Source of the DNA: Cytophagales bacterium
GTDB lineage: Bacteria; Bacteroidota; Bacteroidia; Cytophagales; Thermoflexibacteraceae
Assembly: GCA_004294445.1 (NCBI GenBank)
Contig: REAZ01000006.1
Coordinates: 79,939-143,938 of the forward strand
Reading direction: 5' to 3'
Length of the DNA: 64,000 nt
Shown here: positions 47,293 to 56,601 of the stretch, one piece after another
Layout of the letters: every line of letters starts with the position of its first letter
How positions within the stretch are numbered: the stretch's first letter is position 1
The notes under the pieces: model-generated
What the model saw: only the letters and a program-made list of their open reading frames with translations
The model's database searches: none
Told to the model about the DNA's origin: nothing
Translations under genes and position numbers: made by a program

Positions 47293-47353
47293 ATTCAATC
47301 TTGCCGCCTTAGTAGAAGAAAGCGCATTATTTTAATACTTTAACTATTCAACA

Positions 47354-48424
47354 ATGACAAATATTAACGATTTAGATGTTATTTACAAATTAGAAGATAG
47401 CCGCTCGCCCATGAGCAAGGGAAAAATCTATCTCATTGCCGCAGGTATTTTTGGTGTAGCGGGCTTTTTGCCTTTAGGGTTTGTTTCGATTGCTCTGTGG
47501 GGATTAGCTGTGGTAGCGATGGGTATATTTGCCGCTACTTACTTTTCAAACGATAGTCCTTTGACACTTCTGACGAGGGAAAAAATTATTACGCAGACCA
47601 AATCAGGCGAAAAATCTGTAAATCTCTCCGAAATTACGCGGGCAGAATTGAGCTACACTGAAAACGGAAAAATGAAGAAAGTCAATATCTTTGAAACTGA
47701 TGTTTTTTCAGCAGATGAGAAAAGTTTGCTCACTATTGTAGATACCGATAATAAAAGAGTGGAAGTGCGCGCAGAGCATTATCATCTCACTGATTTTGTT
47801 TCTTTTATCAATGCTTTCAAAGTAGATGGCAAGCAAAGCAGGTTGGTAACGCATCATAGCTATGACTCATTGATAGCTCAGAATGAGGGGTTTCTTAAGC
47901 AGGATTACAAACTCAAAGACGAATTGGACAAAACGCTGATGGAAGCATATAAGGCTCTTTATAACGAAAGAGGTGAAATGTATGTAAAAAATAAGCCTGA
48001 AGCAAAAGTGCTTTTTGAGTATAAAAAAAATCAGATGGATATGGGCATTTGCTTTTTGGAGGACGACTATCGGGAAGGCTTACAAGTAGCAGATGTAGAA
48101 GGAGGTAAGGTTTTAATCCAAAATGCACAAAAAAATATTGGAGTTGTAGATACACGCATCAGTTATTACAAACAAATTTCGGGAAAGCTCCAGCAAATGA
48201 AGTCGGCTTACGAAGCACGAATGAAAATGAACAAAATTAGCGCAAAATTAGACAACCTTCAAGACCAAAATAACGTTCAGAAAGAGGCAAGTGATGAATA
48301 TAATTTGCAAGTGGAAACACTAAAGCAGTTAGAAGAACTGACATTGGAAGTACATAGCTTAGATATGCTGGAAAAAACTATTTTACTACAAGAAAAATCC
48401 GCTATTTTGGGAGCGAGTCGATAA
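47354..48424 (+). CDS. Membrane protein of unknown family with C-terminal coiled coil
   Basis: 356 residues. Two hydrophobic helices at about 25-70 (IYLIAAGIFGVAGFLPLGF, IALWGLAVVAMGIFAATYF) form a hairpin, followed by a beta-rich part that looks PH-like (LTLLTREKIITQTKSGEKSVNLSEITRAELSY) and then a long helical tail (residues 180-350) with heptad patterns. I do not recognise the family. It lies 86 bases upstream of the YbjN-like and PspA genes, all on the same strand, and its coiled coil suggests that it may be part of the same envelope-stress module. Confidence 0.72.
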   Translation: MTNINDLDVIYKLEDSRSPMSKGKIYLIAAGIFGVAGFLPLGFVSIALWGLAVVAMGIFAATYFSNDSPLTLLTREKIITQTKSGEKSVNLSEITRAELSYTENGKMKKVNIFETDVFSADEKSLLTIVDTDNKRVEVRAEHYHLTDFVSFINAFKVDGKQSRLVTHHSYDSLIAQNEGFLKQDYKLKDELDKTLMEAYKALYNERGEMYVKNKPEAKVLFEYKKNQMDMGICFLEDDYREGLQVADVEGGKVLIQNAQKNIGVVDTRISYYKQISGKLQQMKSAYEARMKMNKISAKLDNLQDQNNVQKEASDEYNLQVETLKQLEELTLEVHSLDMLEKTILLQEKSAILGASR

Positions 48425-48510
48425 TTTTTTTTTAACAATTTGGATTATTTATTTTTTTTCCCTTATTTAACGTTCCATTTATCAAAGAATCGTAAAACAA
48501 CAAAATCAAT

Positions 48511-48903
48511 ATGAGTAACTTTCAAAAAGTAAAATTTTATTTGCAAGAACTTGGTTATGACATTACTACTGAAGACCAAGCTGATGAGGTCTTCGTTATC
48601 AATGCTATCGATGACGGTATTCAGAACTTAGTCATTGATTGTGAGTCGCCTATCCTTATTGTAGAGCAATTCTTGTTTACTTTGAACGACCATACAGAAG
48701 GCGTATTCAAAAATCTCCTGCAAAAAAACAGAGAGATTGTTCACGGAGCATTTGCCCTTGATGATACAGGTACAAAGATTGTATTCAGAGATACACTCCA
48801 GTTAGAAAATCTTGACCTAAACGAGTTAGAGGGTTCTTTGAATTCATTAAAATTGCTCATGGCTGAGTATTCAAGTACACTTTTGAAATTCGCAAAACAC
48901 TAA
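48511..48903 (+). CDS. YbjN / Tir-chaperone-like small protein
   Basis: 130 residues with an alpha/beta fold of the CesT/YbjN kind: FQKVKFYLQELGYDITTEDQADEVFVINAIDDGIQNLVIDCESPILIVEQFLF, then FKNLLQKNREIVHGAFALDDTGTKIVFRDTLQLENLDLNELEGSLNSL. In Bacteroidota such proteins are commonly found next to PspA/IM30-family genes; the pspA gene here starts 34 bases downstream. The role is probably to bind or regulate its PspA neighbour, but this is inference. Confidence 0.75.
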   Translation: MSNFQKVKFYLQELGYDITTEDQADEVFVINAIDDGIQNLVIDCESPILIVEQFLFTLNDHTEGVFKNLLQKNREIVHGAFALDDTGTKIVFRDTLQLENLDLNELEGSLNSLKLLMAEYSSTLLKFAKH

Positions 48904-48937
48904 AATCCAAAAAATCAACATAAAACACCAAATAAAT

Positions 48938-49669
48938 ATGGGAATTTTTAGTCGTATTTTTAATATAGGTAAGGCAGAAGCACATAATGCTTTGGACAAG
49001 TTAGAAGACCCTATTAAGATGACGGAACAGGGGATTAGGGACTTAAAAACTGACTTAAATCAAAGCTTGCAAGGTCTGGCAGAGATTAAGGCATTAGCTA
49101 TCAGGGCAAAGAATGACAATGCAAAGTTTAGCAACGATGCAAAGCAATATGAGCAAAAAGCAGTGATGCTTTTGCAAAAGGCACAGGCAGGTCAAATTTC
49201 TCCGCAAGAGGCTGACCGCTTGGCGGGAGAGATGCTCAAAATGAAAGAAAGTGCAGAGGCTGATGCACAGAGAACTGCCAAAGAGATGATGCAGCACGAA
49301 ACTTCTGTTTCTACTATGGAGCAGAATATCAATAAGTTAAAATCTAAAATCACTACGTATGACAACGAGCTTCGCACCCTCAAAGCGAGAGCGAAAGTAA
49401 GTGATGCTACAAAGAAAATTAATAAGCAGTTGGCACAAGTAGATTCGAGCAGCACTATTTCTATGCTCGAACGTATGAAAGACAAAGTAGCTCAAGACGA
49501 AGCACTTGCGGAGTCTTATGGTGCTATTGCCTTAGAAAATAAAAGTGTAGCTGAAGAAGTAGATACCTTACTTGGTTCTGGCTCATCTTCGGATGCTTTG
49601 CTCGCACTCAAGTCTAAGATGGGGCTTTTAGGCACTACTACGGACACGCCGCCGCCGCCCGCATCATAG
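48938..49669 (+). CDS. pspA: PspA/IM30 (ESCRT-III-like) family protein
   Basis: 243 residues, almost entirely helical with the PspA hairpin: N-terminal amphipathic helix (MGIFSRIFNIGKAEAHNALDKLEDPIKMTEQGIRDL), then a long coiled coil (LQGLAEIKALAIRAKNDNAKFSNDAKQYEQKAVML) and a C-terminal helical region. PspA/Vipp1 proteins polymerise on damaged inner membranes and keep the proton gradient. The N-terminal FSRI segment is the membrane-binding part. The tail ends in PPPPAS. The gene is followed by a strong terminator, so the cluster ends here. Confidence 0.92.
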   Translation: MGIFSRIFNIGKAEAHNALDKLEDPIKMTEQGIRDLKTDLNQSLQGLAEIKALAIRAKNDNAKFSNDAKQYEQKAVMLLQKAQAGQISPQEADRLAGEMLKMKESAEADAQRTAKEMMQHETSVSTMEQNINKLKSKITTYDNELRTLKARAKVSDATKKINKQLAQVDSSSTISMLERMKDKVAQDEALAESYGAIALENKSVAEEVDTLLGSGSSSDALLALKSKMGLLGTTTDTPPPPAS

Positions 49670-49679
49670 TTTATTTGAC

Positions 49680-49718
49680 AAAAAACCTATAAAGTCTTAA
49701 AGATTTTATAGGTTTTTT
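49680..49718 (+). terminator. Intrinsic terminator after pspA
   Basis: A 14-bp stem (aaaaaacctataaa / tttataggtttttt) with a T-rich end begins 11 bases after the pspA stop. Confidence 0.8.
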
Positions 49719-49827
49719 TATGCTTACACTGTTTAAAAAGCTGAGTAGTGTTCAATCGAGCTATCTCAGCAAACGATATGTGCCTTTTGCAGTTAAGCAA
49801 TGAAAAAGAAAATTATCATGACAAAAT

Positions 49828-49901
49828 GCTACTTTGGGGGCTACAGACTTTTTTTGTAGGTGTTGTCAGTTTTTCAAAATCTGACACTTTGCCCAAGTAG
49901 C
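49828..49901. ncRNA. Candidate three-stem (junction) structured element
   Basis: Three nested stems can be drawn: P1 gctacttTggg / cccaagtagc (49828-49838 with 49892-49901, one bulged base), P2 ctaca / tgtag (49841-49845 with 49855-49859) and P3 tgtcag / ctgaca (49864-49869 with 49881-49886). This is a cloverleaf-like three-way junction of about 74 bases. It lies between the pspA terminator and the pyrophosphatase gene, but a likely promoter lies between it and that gene, so it may be a small RNA or a decayed mobile element instead of a riboswitch. Confidence 0.35.
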
Positions 49902-49989
49902 CCTAAAATTTTTCAAAGAGTTTGCAACACTTTTCTTTTTATTTAGTTGCAATTTTTAAGAAAATATTTTTAAATGTTTTTCCTTCCAT

Positions 49990-49997
49990 TATCTTTG
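49990..49997 (+). promoter_or_regulatory. Bacteroidota -7 element upstream of the pyrophosphatase gene
   Basis: The sequence tatctttg matches TAnnTTTG. A matching TTG is not seen at 18-20 bases upstream. Confidence 0.4.
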
Positions 49998-50009
49998 CAA
50001 ACCTTATGG

Positions 50010-50100
50010 CAATTATGAATTACTAATTACTAATTATCAATTACTAATTAATGATTCATTACTCATAATTTATAATTCATAATTTATAATTTATAACTCA
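50010..50100. repeat. AT-rich tandem-like repeat tract before the pyrophosphatase gene
   Basis: The tract has about ten imperfect units of the forms attactaattac and ataatttataattc. It ends 12 bases before the ATG. The same type of unit precedes aconitase. Confidence 0.65.
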
Positions 50101-50112
50101 TTTTTAGGAAAT

Positions 50113-52305
50113 ATGGAAAATTTGGTTTACTACTTACCCATCTTTGGTATTATTGGTTTACTTTATGTGGTTTGGCGTTCTGCTTGGGTAGCGAAGCAAG
50201 ACGCAGGCAGTCAGAAAATGCAAGACATTGCCGCCCGCATCTCAGAAGGTGCGATGGCGTTTTTGAAGGCAGAATATAGGGTATTGGCTATCTTTGTTGT
50301 TTGTGTTGCTGTATTGTTAGGAGCAACAGCAGGCGATGATTCTTCTCCTATGGTAGCGGTTTCTTTTATTTTAGGTGCTATCTGCTCTGCTTTGGCGGGC
50401 TTTATTGGGATGCGCGTAGCTACAAAAGCAAACGTAAGAACTACTAACGCCGCAAGAACGGGCTTGAGCAAAGCCTTAGAAGTTGCCTTCATTGGCGGCT
50501 CTGTGATGGGCATGGGCGTAGTTGGATTAGGTGTATTGGGCTTAAGTATTCTCTTTATTGCTTATAGTAATATGTTTGGCACTGATGCCGCAGGTATCCA
50601 AAGAGTAATTACAGTCATTACAGGCTTCTCTTTTGGAGCTTCTTCTATTGCCCTTTTTGCTCGCGTGGGCGGCGGTATCTATACCAAAGCAGCTGACGTA
50701 GGTGCTGACCTTGTTGGTAAAGTAGAAGCAGGTATTCCTGAAGACCACCCTTTGAACCCTGCTACCATTGCCGATAATGTAGGTGATAACGTAGGTGATG
50801 TGGCGGGTATGGGTGCTGATTTGTTTGAGTCTTATGTAGGCTCTATAGTAGGTACTATGGTGTTGGGGGCTACTTTTATGAGTGCCGATTTTGTAGGGCT
50901 TGATGGCATGAATGGTCTTTCTGCGGTGCTTTTGCCTTTGGCATTGGCGGCGGTAGGCATCATTGTTTCTATCGTAGGTACTTTCTTTGTGAGGGTAAAC
51001 GAAGGCGGTAATCCACAAACAGCCTTAAATATTGGTGAGTTTGGTTCTTCTGCTATTATGATAGTTGCTTCTTATTTCATCATTGTAGGTATGCTGCCAG
51101 AAAGCTGGTCGTTTACAGATAATCTTTACGGTGGCGTAGTGCGCGAGATGACTTCTATGGGCATTTTCTATGCAACTATCATTGGTTTAGTAGCGGGCGT
51201 ATTGGTTGGTTTGGTAACGGAATACTATACAGCAATGGGCAAAGGTCCTGTTTTGTCTATAGTGCGTCAATCTTCTACAGGTGCCGCTACCAACATCATT
51301 GCGGGCTTGGGCGTGGGCATGATGAGTACGGCTATCCCTACTTTGCTTATTGCTTTTGCGATAGTAGGTGCGTTTGAGGCAGGTGGCTTGTACGGCATTG
51401 CTATTGCGGCAGTAGGTATGCTTTCTAATTTAGGTATTCAGTTGGCAGTAGATGCTTATGGACCTATTTCTGATAATGCAGGTGGTATCGCCGAAATGTC
51501 GGAATTGCCAAAAGAAGTACGTGGCAGAACAGACAAATTGGACGCAGTAGGTAACACAACAGCCGCTATTGGCAAGGGCTTTGCGATTGCTTCGGCAGCA
51601 TTGACCGCTTTGGCATTGTTTGGGGCATACATGACTTCGGCAGGTGTTTCTTCTATAGATATTTCTAAAGCAAACGTAATGGCAGGCTTGCTCATTGGGG
51701 CAATGTTACCTTTTGTGTTCTCTGCATTAGCGATGAACGCTGTAGGTAAGGCGGCAATGGACATGATACAAGAAGTAAGAAGACAATTTAACGATATTCC
51801 TGCTTTGAAAAACGCCTTAGAAGTAATGCGTAGAAATGATGGCAAAGACGAGCATGAGTGGTCAGCAAAAGACCAAGAAACTTTCCGCTTGGCAGATGGC
51901 AAGGCTGAATACGGTAAATGCGTAGAAATTTCTACTCAGGCAGCTATTAAGCAAATGGTACTTCCCGGAATGTTGGCAGTAGTAGCTCCCGTAGTAATTG
52001 CGTTTTTCCCCGGCATGGGCAAAGAGGCTTTGGGTGGCTTGCTTGCAGGCGTAACTGTATCGGGCGTGCTTATGGCTATTTTCCAATCTAATGCAGGTGG
52101 TGCTTGGGACAATGCCAAAAAATCATTTGAAGAAGGCGTAGAAATCAATGGAAAAATCTACTACAAAAAATCTGACCCGCACAAGGCAGCCGTAGTAGGT
52201 GATACCGTTGGTGATCCTTTCAAAGATACTTCGGGACCTTCGCTAAACATCTTACTCAAGTTGATTTCGGTAGTAGCTTTGGTGCTTGCTCCGTTTATCA
52301 AATAA
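50113..52305 (+). CDS. hppA: Membrane-bound proton/sodium-translocating pyrophosphatase, K+-dependent type
   Basis: 730 residues with about 16 membrane helices. It hydrolyses pyrophosphate and pumps H+ or Na+ out of the cytoplasm. Substrate-binding acidic motifs are visible: [47 protein letters not shown] near residue 200, and [17 protein letters not shown] at the end. [10 protein letters not shown] has Ala where K+-independent enzymes have Lys, so K+ activation is expected. The ion pumped cannot be told by eye. The gene is preceded by an AT-rich repeat tract and followed by a strong terminator. Confidence 0.95.
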   Translation: MENLVYYLPIFGIIGLLYVVWRSAWVAKQDAGSQKMQDIAARISEGAMAFLKAEYRVLAIFVVCVAVLLGATAGDDSSPMVAVSFILGAICSALAGFIGMRVATKANVRTTNAARTGLSKALEVAFIGGSVMGMGVVGLGVLGLSILFIAYSNMFGTDAAGIQRVITVITGFSFGASSIALFARVGGGIYTKAADVGADLVGKVEAGIPEDHPLNPATIADNVGDNVGDVAGMGADLFESYVGSIVGTMVLGATFMSADFVGLDGMNGLSAVLLPLALAAVGIIVSIVGTFFVRVNEGGNPQTALNIGEFGSSAIMIVASYFIIVGMLPESWSFTDNLYGGVVREMTSMGIFYATIIGLVAGVLVGLVTEYYTAMGKGPVLSIVRQSSTGAATNIIAGLGVGMMSTAIPTLLIAFAIVGAFEAGGLYGIAIAAVGMLSNLGIQLAVDAYGPISDNAGGIAEMSELPKEVRGRTDKLDAVGNTTAAIGKGFAIASAALTALALFGAYMTSAGVSSIDISKANVMAGLLIGAMLPFVFSALAMNAVGKAAMDMIQEVRRQFNDIPALKNALEVMRRNDGKDEHEWSAKDQETFRLADGKAEYGKCVEISTQAAIKQMVLPGMLAVVAPVVIAFFPGMGKEALGGLLAGVTVSGVLMAIFQSNAGGAWDNAKKSFEEGVEINGKIYYKKSDPHKAAVVGDTVGDPFKDTSGPSLNILLKLISVVALVLAPFIK

Positions 52306-52337
52306 AAAAAATCAAATTCTTTTTTAAATCATAAAAA

Positions 52338-52374
52338 ACTCCACGCATGAGCAAAACTTATGCGTGGAGTTTTT
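52338..52374 (+). terminator. Intrinsic terminator after the pyrophosphatase gene
   Basis: An 11-bp GC-containing stem (actccacgcat / atgcgtggagt) with a T run begins 33 bases after the stop codon. Confidence 0.88.
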
Positions 52375-52486
52375 GTTTAGCGTTTAAGGTGACTTCTTGC
52401 CATTTTGAGAATAGCAAAAAACCTATTTTATAAAAACCTTAAACATATTGAACATTGAACTCATTGAACCTCAAACTCATTGAAAT

Positions 52487-53527
52487 ATGAACTATAAAAT
52501 ACTAATTATCAAGTTATTAATACTGCTTTTTGCTTTTTCTACTTTTGCCCAAGAGTTCAACACACTAAGCAAAGAAGAAAAGAAAAACGGCTGGAAACTT
52601 CTCTTTGATGGCAAAACCCTTAACGGCTGGCGGAACTATCTCAAAAAAGACGTTTCTCCTAAATGGAAAATAGAGGACAATGCACTATTTATAAGCGAAG
52701 GGGGAGCAGGGAATTTGCTTACCAAAAAGCAATACGAAAACTTTGAGCTATCTGTAGAATGGAAACTTGCCAAAGGAGGCAATAGTGGCATTATGTATCG
52801 CGTTTGGGAAGACCCGCTTTATTCCCAACCCTATTTTACGGGGATAGAAATGCAAGTATTAGATGATGCAGGGCATCCCGATGCGATGCGTGGGGAGCAA
52901 GGCACACACAGGGCGGGCGCACTTTACGATATGCTTCCCCCCACGGACTTTTCGGCTGTAAAACCAGTAGGGGAGTGGAATACGGCAAGACTAATCGTGA
53001 ATAACAATCATGCGGAGCATTGGCTAAATGGGAAAAAAATAGTAGAATATGACTTAAGCGGAGAAATGTGGGACAGGTTAGTCAGTGATAGCAAATTTAA
53101 CGGTTGGTACGATTTTGCCAAGCACCCCAAAGGACATATTGCCCTCCAAGACCACGGAGATAAGGTTTGGTTCAGAAATTTGAAAATCAGAGAGTTAAAA
53201 GGCAAAAAAGCAGGAAAAACAAAGATAGAACGCAATATTCCCGTCATAGACTCTCTTACATTAGCTAACTACACTGGTGTTTATGAGTTAGACAAAAATA
53301 GTTACGGATTACAAACAATAACCGTTACCACAAAAGATAACAAACTATTTGCTCAGATAAACAAAACCCCTGCAAATGAGCTATTGCCTTTGGCGGAAAA
53401 GCATCGCTTTCTAATTCTATCTTCGGGCATAACACTCATATTCAAGCCCGAAGAAAATAAAAAAGTAAACCAACTTATTTTTTGGGTAGGGAAAACATCA
53501 CAATTAGCAGGAAAAAAGGCAGAGTAA
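52487..53527 (+). CDS. DUF1080 (3-keto-disaccharide hydrolase) family protein, secreted
   Basis: 346 residues with a signal peptide (MNYKILIIKLLILLFAFSTFA). The DUF1080 concanavalin-like fold shows GWKLLFDGKTLNGWRNY, FELSVEWKLAKGGNSGIMYRVWE, GIEMQVLDDAGHPD and HIALQDHGDKVWFRNLKIRELK. Members hydrolyse 3-keto-glucosides made by periplasmic dehydrogenases. The last 90 residues form an extra beta-rich domain (TGVYELDKNSYGLQTITVTTKDNKLFAQINKTPANELLPL), which resembles a small domain found in other secreted Bacteroidota hydrolases. The stretch before the ATG has repeated attgaac units. Confidence 0.88.
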   Translation: MNYKILIIKLLILLFAFSTFAQEFNTLSKEEKKNGWKLLFDGKTLNGWRNYLKKDVSPKWKIEDNALFISEGGAGNLLTKKQYENFELSVEWKLAKGGNSGIMYRVWEDPLYSQPYFTGIEMQVLDDAGHPDAMRGEQGTHRAGALYDMLPPTDFSAVKPVGEWNTARLIVNNNHAEHWLNGKKIVEYDLSGEMWDRLVSDSKFNGWYDFAKHPKGHIALQDHGDKVWFRNLKIRELKGKKAGKTKIERNIPVIDSLTLANYTGVYELDKNSYGLQTITVTTKDNKLFAQINKTPANELLPLAEKHRFLILSSGITLIFKPEENKKVNQLIFWVGKTSQLAGKKAE

Positions 53528-53617
53528 GCCAGTTACGCTATTTTTTTTCATACATTGCTTGCTTAAGCAATGATTTCAACGTAATTTTACGTATTACAAT
53601 CTAAAAATTAATAAAAA

Positions 53618-54991
53618 ATGGCTTGTGGCTCATGCAGTTGCGGTTCAGGTGGATGTGGAACTGGCACTAAAAATATAGATAACCTTAGCACGAAGGTATC
53701 AGGCTGCCGCAGTAATGGCACTTGTGGTACTTCGGGTTGCAACAAACTTAATGTCTTTGATTGGCTTGGAAACATGGAACTTCCTTCTCATCAGCGTTTT
53801 AATACGATGGAGATTCGTTTCAAAGGCGGTAGGAAAGAATTTTTCCGCAACAATGACAATTTAGACCTCGAAATTGGCGATGCTGTCATTGTAGATGTGC
53901 CGAACGGCTATCATTTGGGCTATGTTTCCCTCCGTGGCGAGTTGGTACGCCTACAGCTTCTCAAAAAGAGAACTAAAGACGAGGACATCAGAGATATTTA
54001 TCGTAAGGCTTCTTCGCGAGATTTGGAAAGATTTAGCGAGGTACAGACCAAAGAAATGGCAACGATGTACCGCGCAAGAGAGATTATCCAAGAAACAAAG
54101 TTGCAAATGAAGCTCTCTGATGTAGAGTATCAGGCAGATAATACGAAGGCAACTTTTTATTATTCTGCTGACGATAGGGTCGACTTCCGCGAATTGATAA
54201 AAGTATTGGCGAGCGAGTTTAAAGTACGTATCGAAATGCGACAGATTAGCCTGCGGCAGGAAGCAAGCAGACTCGGTGGTATTGGTGTTTGCGGAAGAGA
54301 GCTTTGTTGCTCTACTTGGCTTACGGAGTTTAAAAGTGTATCTACGGCTGCCGCACGTTACCAAAATCTTTCACTAAACCCAAGCAAACTCTCTGGGCAG
54401 TGTGGAAGACTCAAATGCTGTCTTAACTACGAATTGGAAACTTATTTGGATGCTTTGGTAGATATTCCGAAAGTAGAAAAGCCAATAATGACTACTCGTG
54501 GAGATGCACATTTGCAAAAAACCGATATTTTTAAGAAAATAATGTGGTTTAGTTACGATACAGAAAGCACTTGGTATCCTCTTTCTACGGCAAGGGTAAA
54601 AGAAATTTTAGCCATCAATGAAAAAGGTACGCCTATAGAGAACCTTACCGAAGATAATCAGCCTCCAAAGGTTGTTGAGAAAGAGAAAAATAAAGATTTT
54701 CAGCAAAATTTGGAACTCGAAAATCCTGAAAAATTAGACGAAAGGGACAGAAATCGCCGCAGGAAGTCCTCAAATAATAGGAATGAAAGAGGTAGAAACG
54801 ACCAAGGTAGAAATAACGATAGGGTCAGAAATGACAGTAACAGGAATAATAGCAATAGGAACAATAGGAACGACCAACGCAATCCTAATAACTCTAATAA
54901 TAACAATGCGAATCCTCGTACCAATGCGAAACGCCCAGATGCACACAAGAGAGGAAAGCCGCCGATAGATGACAACAATAAGCCCAAATAA
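53618..54991 (+). CDS. ricT: RicT-like PSP1-domain protein with Asn/Arg-rich tail
   Basis: 457 residues. The N-terminus is very Cys-rich (MACGSCSCGSGGCGTG) and the middle is the PSP1 C-terminal domain (ELIKVLASEFKVRIEMRQISLRQEASRLGGIGVCGRELCCSTWL and KLSGQCGRLKCCLNYELETYLD). These Cys residues are the ones thought to hold the FeS clusters of the RicT/YaaT family in Bacillus, where RicAFT (YmcA-YlbF-YaaT) affects RNA processing. The C-terminal 90 residues are disordered, made of N, R, D, G and S. Such a tail is common in Bacteroidota members and suggests RNA contact; that role is inference. Confidence 0.85.
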   Translation: MACGSCSCGSGGCGTGTKNIDNLSTKVSGCRSNGTCGTSGCNKLNVFDWLGNMELPSHQRFNTMEIRFKGGRKEFFRNNDNLDLEIGDAVIVDVPNGYHLGYVSLRGELVRLQLLKKRTKDEDIRDIYRKASSRDLERFSEVQTKEMATMYRAREIIQETKLQMKLSDVEYQADNTKATFYYSADDRVDFRELIKVLASEFKVRIEMRQISLRQEASRLGGIGVCGRELCCSTWLTEFKSVSTAAARYQNLSLNPSKLSGQCGRLKCCLNYELETYLDALVDIPKVEKPIMTTRGDAHLQKTDIFKKIMWFSYDTESTWYPLSTARVKEILAINEKGTPIENLTEDNQPPKVVEKEKNKDFQQNLELENPEKLDERDRNRRRKSSNNRNERGRNDQGRNNDRVRNDSNRNNSNRNNRNDQRNPNNSNNNNANPRTNAKRPDAHKRGKPPIDDNNKPK

Positions 54992-55005
54992 GTTAGGTTT
55001 TGGGC

Positions 55006-55056
55006 TTTCATCAGTCTTCTTATTTTGCTCAAAGCAAAATAAGAAGACTGATGAAA
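55006..55056. terminator. Bidirectional terminator with 24-bp perfect stem
   Basis: A perfect inverted repeat (24-bp arms, 55006-55029 and 55033-55056) with a 3-base loop lies between the convergent ricT and 5'-nucleotidase genes. T- and A-rich ends on both sides suit termination from both directions. Confidence 0.8.
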
Positions 55057-55062
55057 TTCATC

Positions 55063-56592
55063 TTATTTATTTTTCAAATAACTTACAATAGCCCTTCTTA
55101 TATCATTTCTCAAATCTGCCTTTTCATTTTTGTCAGGTTTTATCACTTGCCTAACATCAGGATTTTGCTCAGTCAGAAAGCCCAAGCCCATCTCTTTCCC
55201 TGTCATCAGAAAATCAGTGGTAGCTATCGTATAATATTTGTCTTTTTTGATTTTTTTATTGCCAATTTTCCAATTTTTGCCCTTCAATCTGATGTTTGCA
55301 TGGTGCAAAAAGCCTCCTTTACCTCTGTTTTTCATGCCTGCCTCCAATACTTGCAAAAGCAGGCTACCTTTCATTTCTACCTCAAAAATTTGCCCACCAA
55401 AAGGTAAAATCCGTAGTATATCATATTCTGTAACTTTGCCCTCTATCTGGTCGTCTATCCGAATAGAGCCTCCGTTAAAAAACGAGGCAACAGCATTTTT
55501 GCTTACCTCTCTCATGGCTTGGGCTATGAATGTCGTAAGGTTTGTTGTTTTGCTTCTTACGCTACTTTCCAGACCGTTTAGCGGCTCTTTTGTTTCCATT
55601 ACCACAGCTTGCGGGTTCAGCCCGATGGCTCTCGCACTATTTTCAGCAATCTTCAGCCACTTGTCCACTACTTCAGCAGTTTTAGGGTCGTCAGGGATAG
55701 TGTTGTCTATAGTTTTGATTTCTGACCTTACCGTTAATTTCTTAGTCTGAAAATCATAACTAAAGCGGTGAATATAAGCCGTTTTAGCATTTGCATCGGC
55801 TTTGCAAATTACTGATTCTCCCACTTTTACCTTCATATTATCATGCTCATGCCCCCCCATAATGAGTGGAATCATTTGCATTTTGGCTGCTAAAATTTTA
55901 TCTACTTCTATAGTTTGATGGGTAAGTGCCAGCACAACTTCTGTGCTGTCTTTCAGGCGGTTATATTCCGTTTGCACGACTTCTAATGGGTTTTCTACTT
56001 CCAAAAAACCAACATCTACGGGCAGCATCAAGCCAATAAGCCCTATGCGTAATTTTCCTGCTTTGAGAACAACGGAAGAGGGAAAAAATGTCTTTTTGTC
56101 GTTTACTTGCTTAAAAAATAGTGAAAGTTGATTATTCCACTGATGTTTTGCATTGGCTATCACCCAAGTAAATGTGGACTCATTGATACGTTCTTGCAGG
56201 TCTGCATATTCCAAGTCAAACTCATGGTTGCCAAGAGTAACATATTCTACGCCAGCTGTATTCATCACTTCTATCATCTGCTTGCCCCTAATACGCTTGC
56301 CATCAACGGAGAGTGTGCCTATGACGGAAGGATTTACAAAATCGCCCGCATGAACAAAAAAAGTATTGGGGTTTTCTGCTTTGAGCTGCTTGTAAACCGT
56401 AGCTACTCGTGCCATGCCCCCAACAGTGCCATTAGAAAGCGGAGCTATCTCATAGACATCGTTGATTTGCAGAATAGTAAACTCTTGCGTTTGCTGCCCA
56501 AAAATAGACAGAGATAAAAATAGTTGGCTGCTAAGGAATAAGAAAAAGATAAATGCGTATTTGCTGTATCTGTATTTAGAAGTATAGTTCAT
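55063..56592 (-). CDS. 5'-nucleotidase / UDP-sugar hydrolase family metallophosphatase
   Basis: 509 residues with a signal peptide (FIFFLFLSSQLFLSLSIFG). The calcineurin-like metallophosphatase domain has the first motif degenerate to ILQINDVYEIAP in place of the usual DxH, then FVHAGDFVNP, TLGNHEFDLEY and GGHEHD. The C-terminal 5'-nucleotidase domain shows VASFFNGGSIRIDDQIEGKVTEYDILRILPFGG. These enzymes hydrolyse nucleotides outside the cytoplasm. The DxH to ND(V)Y change in the first motif, which removes a metal-binding His, is known in some Bacteroidota members but may lower activity. Confidence 0.88.
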   Translation of the reverse strand: MNYTSKYRYSKYAFIFFLFLSSQLFLSLSIFGQQTQEFTILQINDVYEIAPLSNGTVGGMARVATVYKQLKAENPNTFFVHAGDFVNPSVIGTLSVDGKRIRGKQMIEVMNTAGVEYVTLGNHEFDLEYADLQERINESTFTWVIANAKHQWNNQLSLFFKQVNDKKTFFPSSVVLKAGKLRIGLIGLMLPVDVGFLEVENPLEVVQTEYNRLKDSTEVVLALTHQTIEVDKILAAKMQMIPLIMGGHEHDNMKVKVGESVICKADANAKTAYIHRFSYDFQTKKLTVRSEIKTIDNTIPDDPKTAEVVDKWLKIAENSARAIGLNPQAVVMETKEPLNGLESSVRSKTTNLTTFIAQAMREVSKNAVASFFNGGSIRIDDQIEGKVTEYDILRILPFGGQIFEVEMKGSLLLQVLEAGMKNRGKGGFLHHANIRLKGKNWKIGNKKIKKDKYYTIATTDFLMTGKEMGLGFLTEQNPDVRQVIKPDKNEKADLRNDIRRAIVSYLKNK

Positions 56593-56601
56593 AGAATAAT
56601 T

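Noticed and set aside
49800..49859. Short frame MKKKIIMTKCYFGGYRLFL before the pyrophosphatase gene
   Set aside because: It is 19 codons, overlaps the stem-forming element and has no family resemblance, so the RNA or repeat explanation is preferred.
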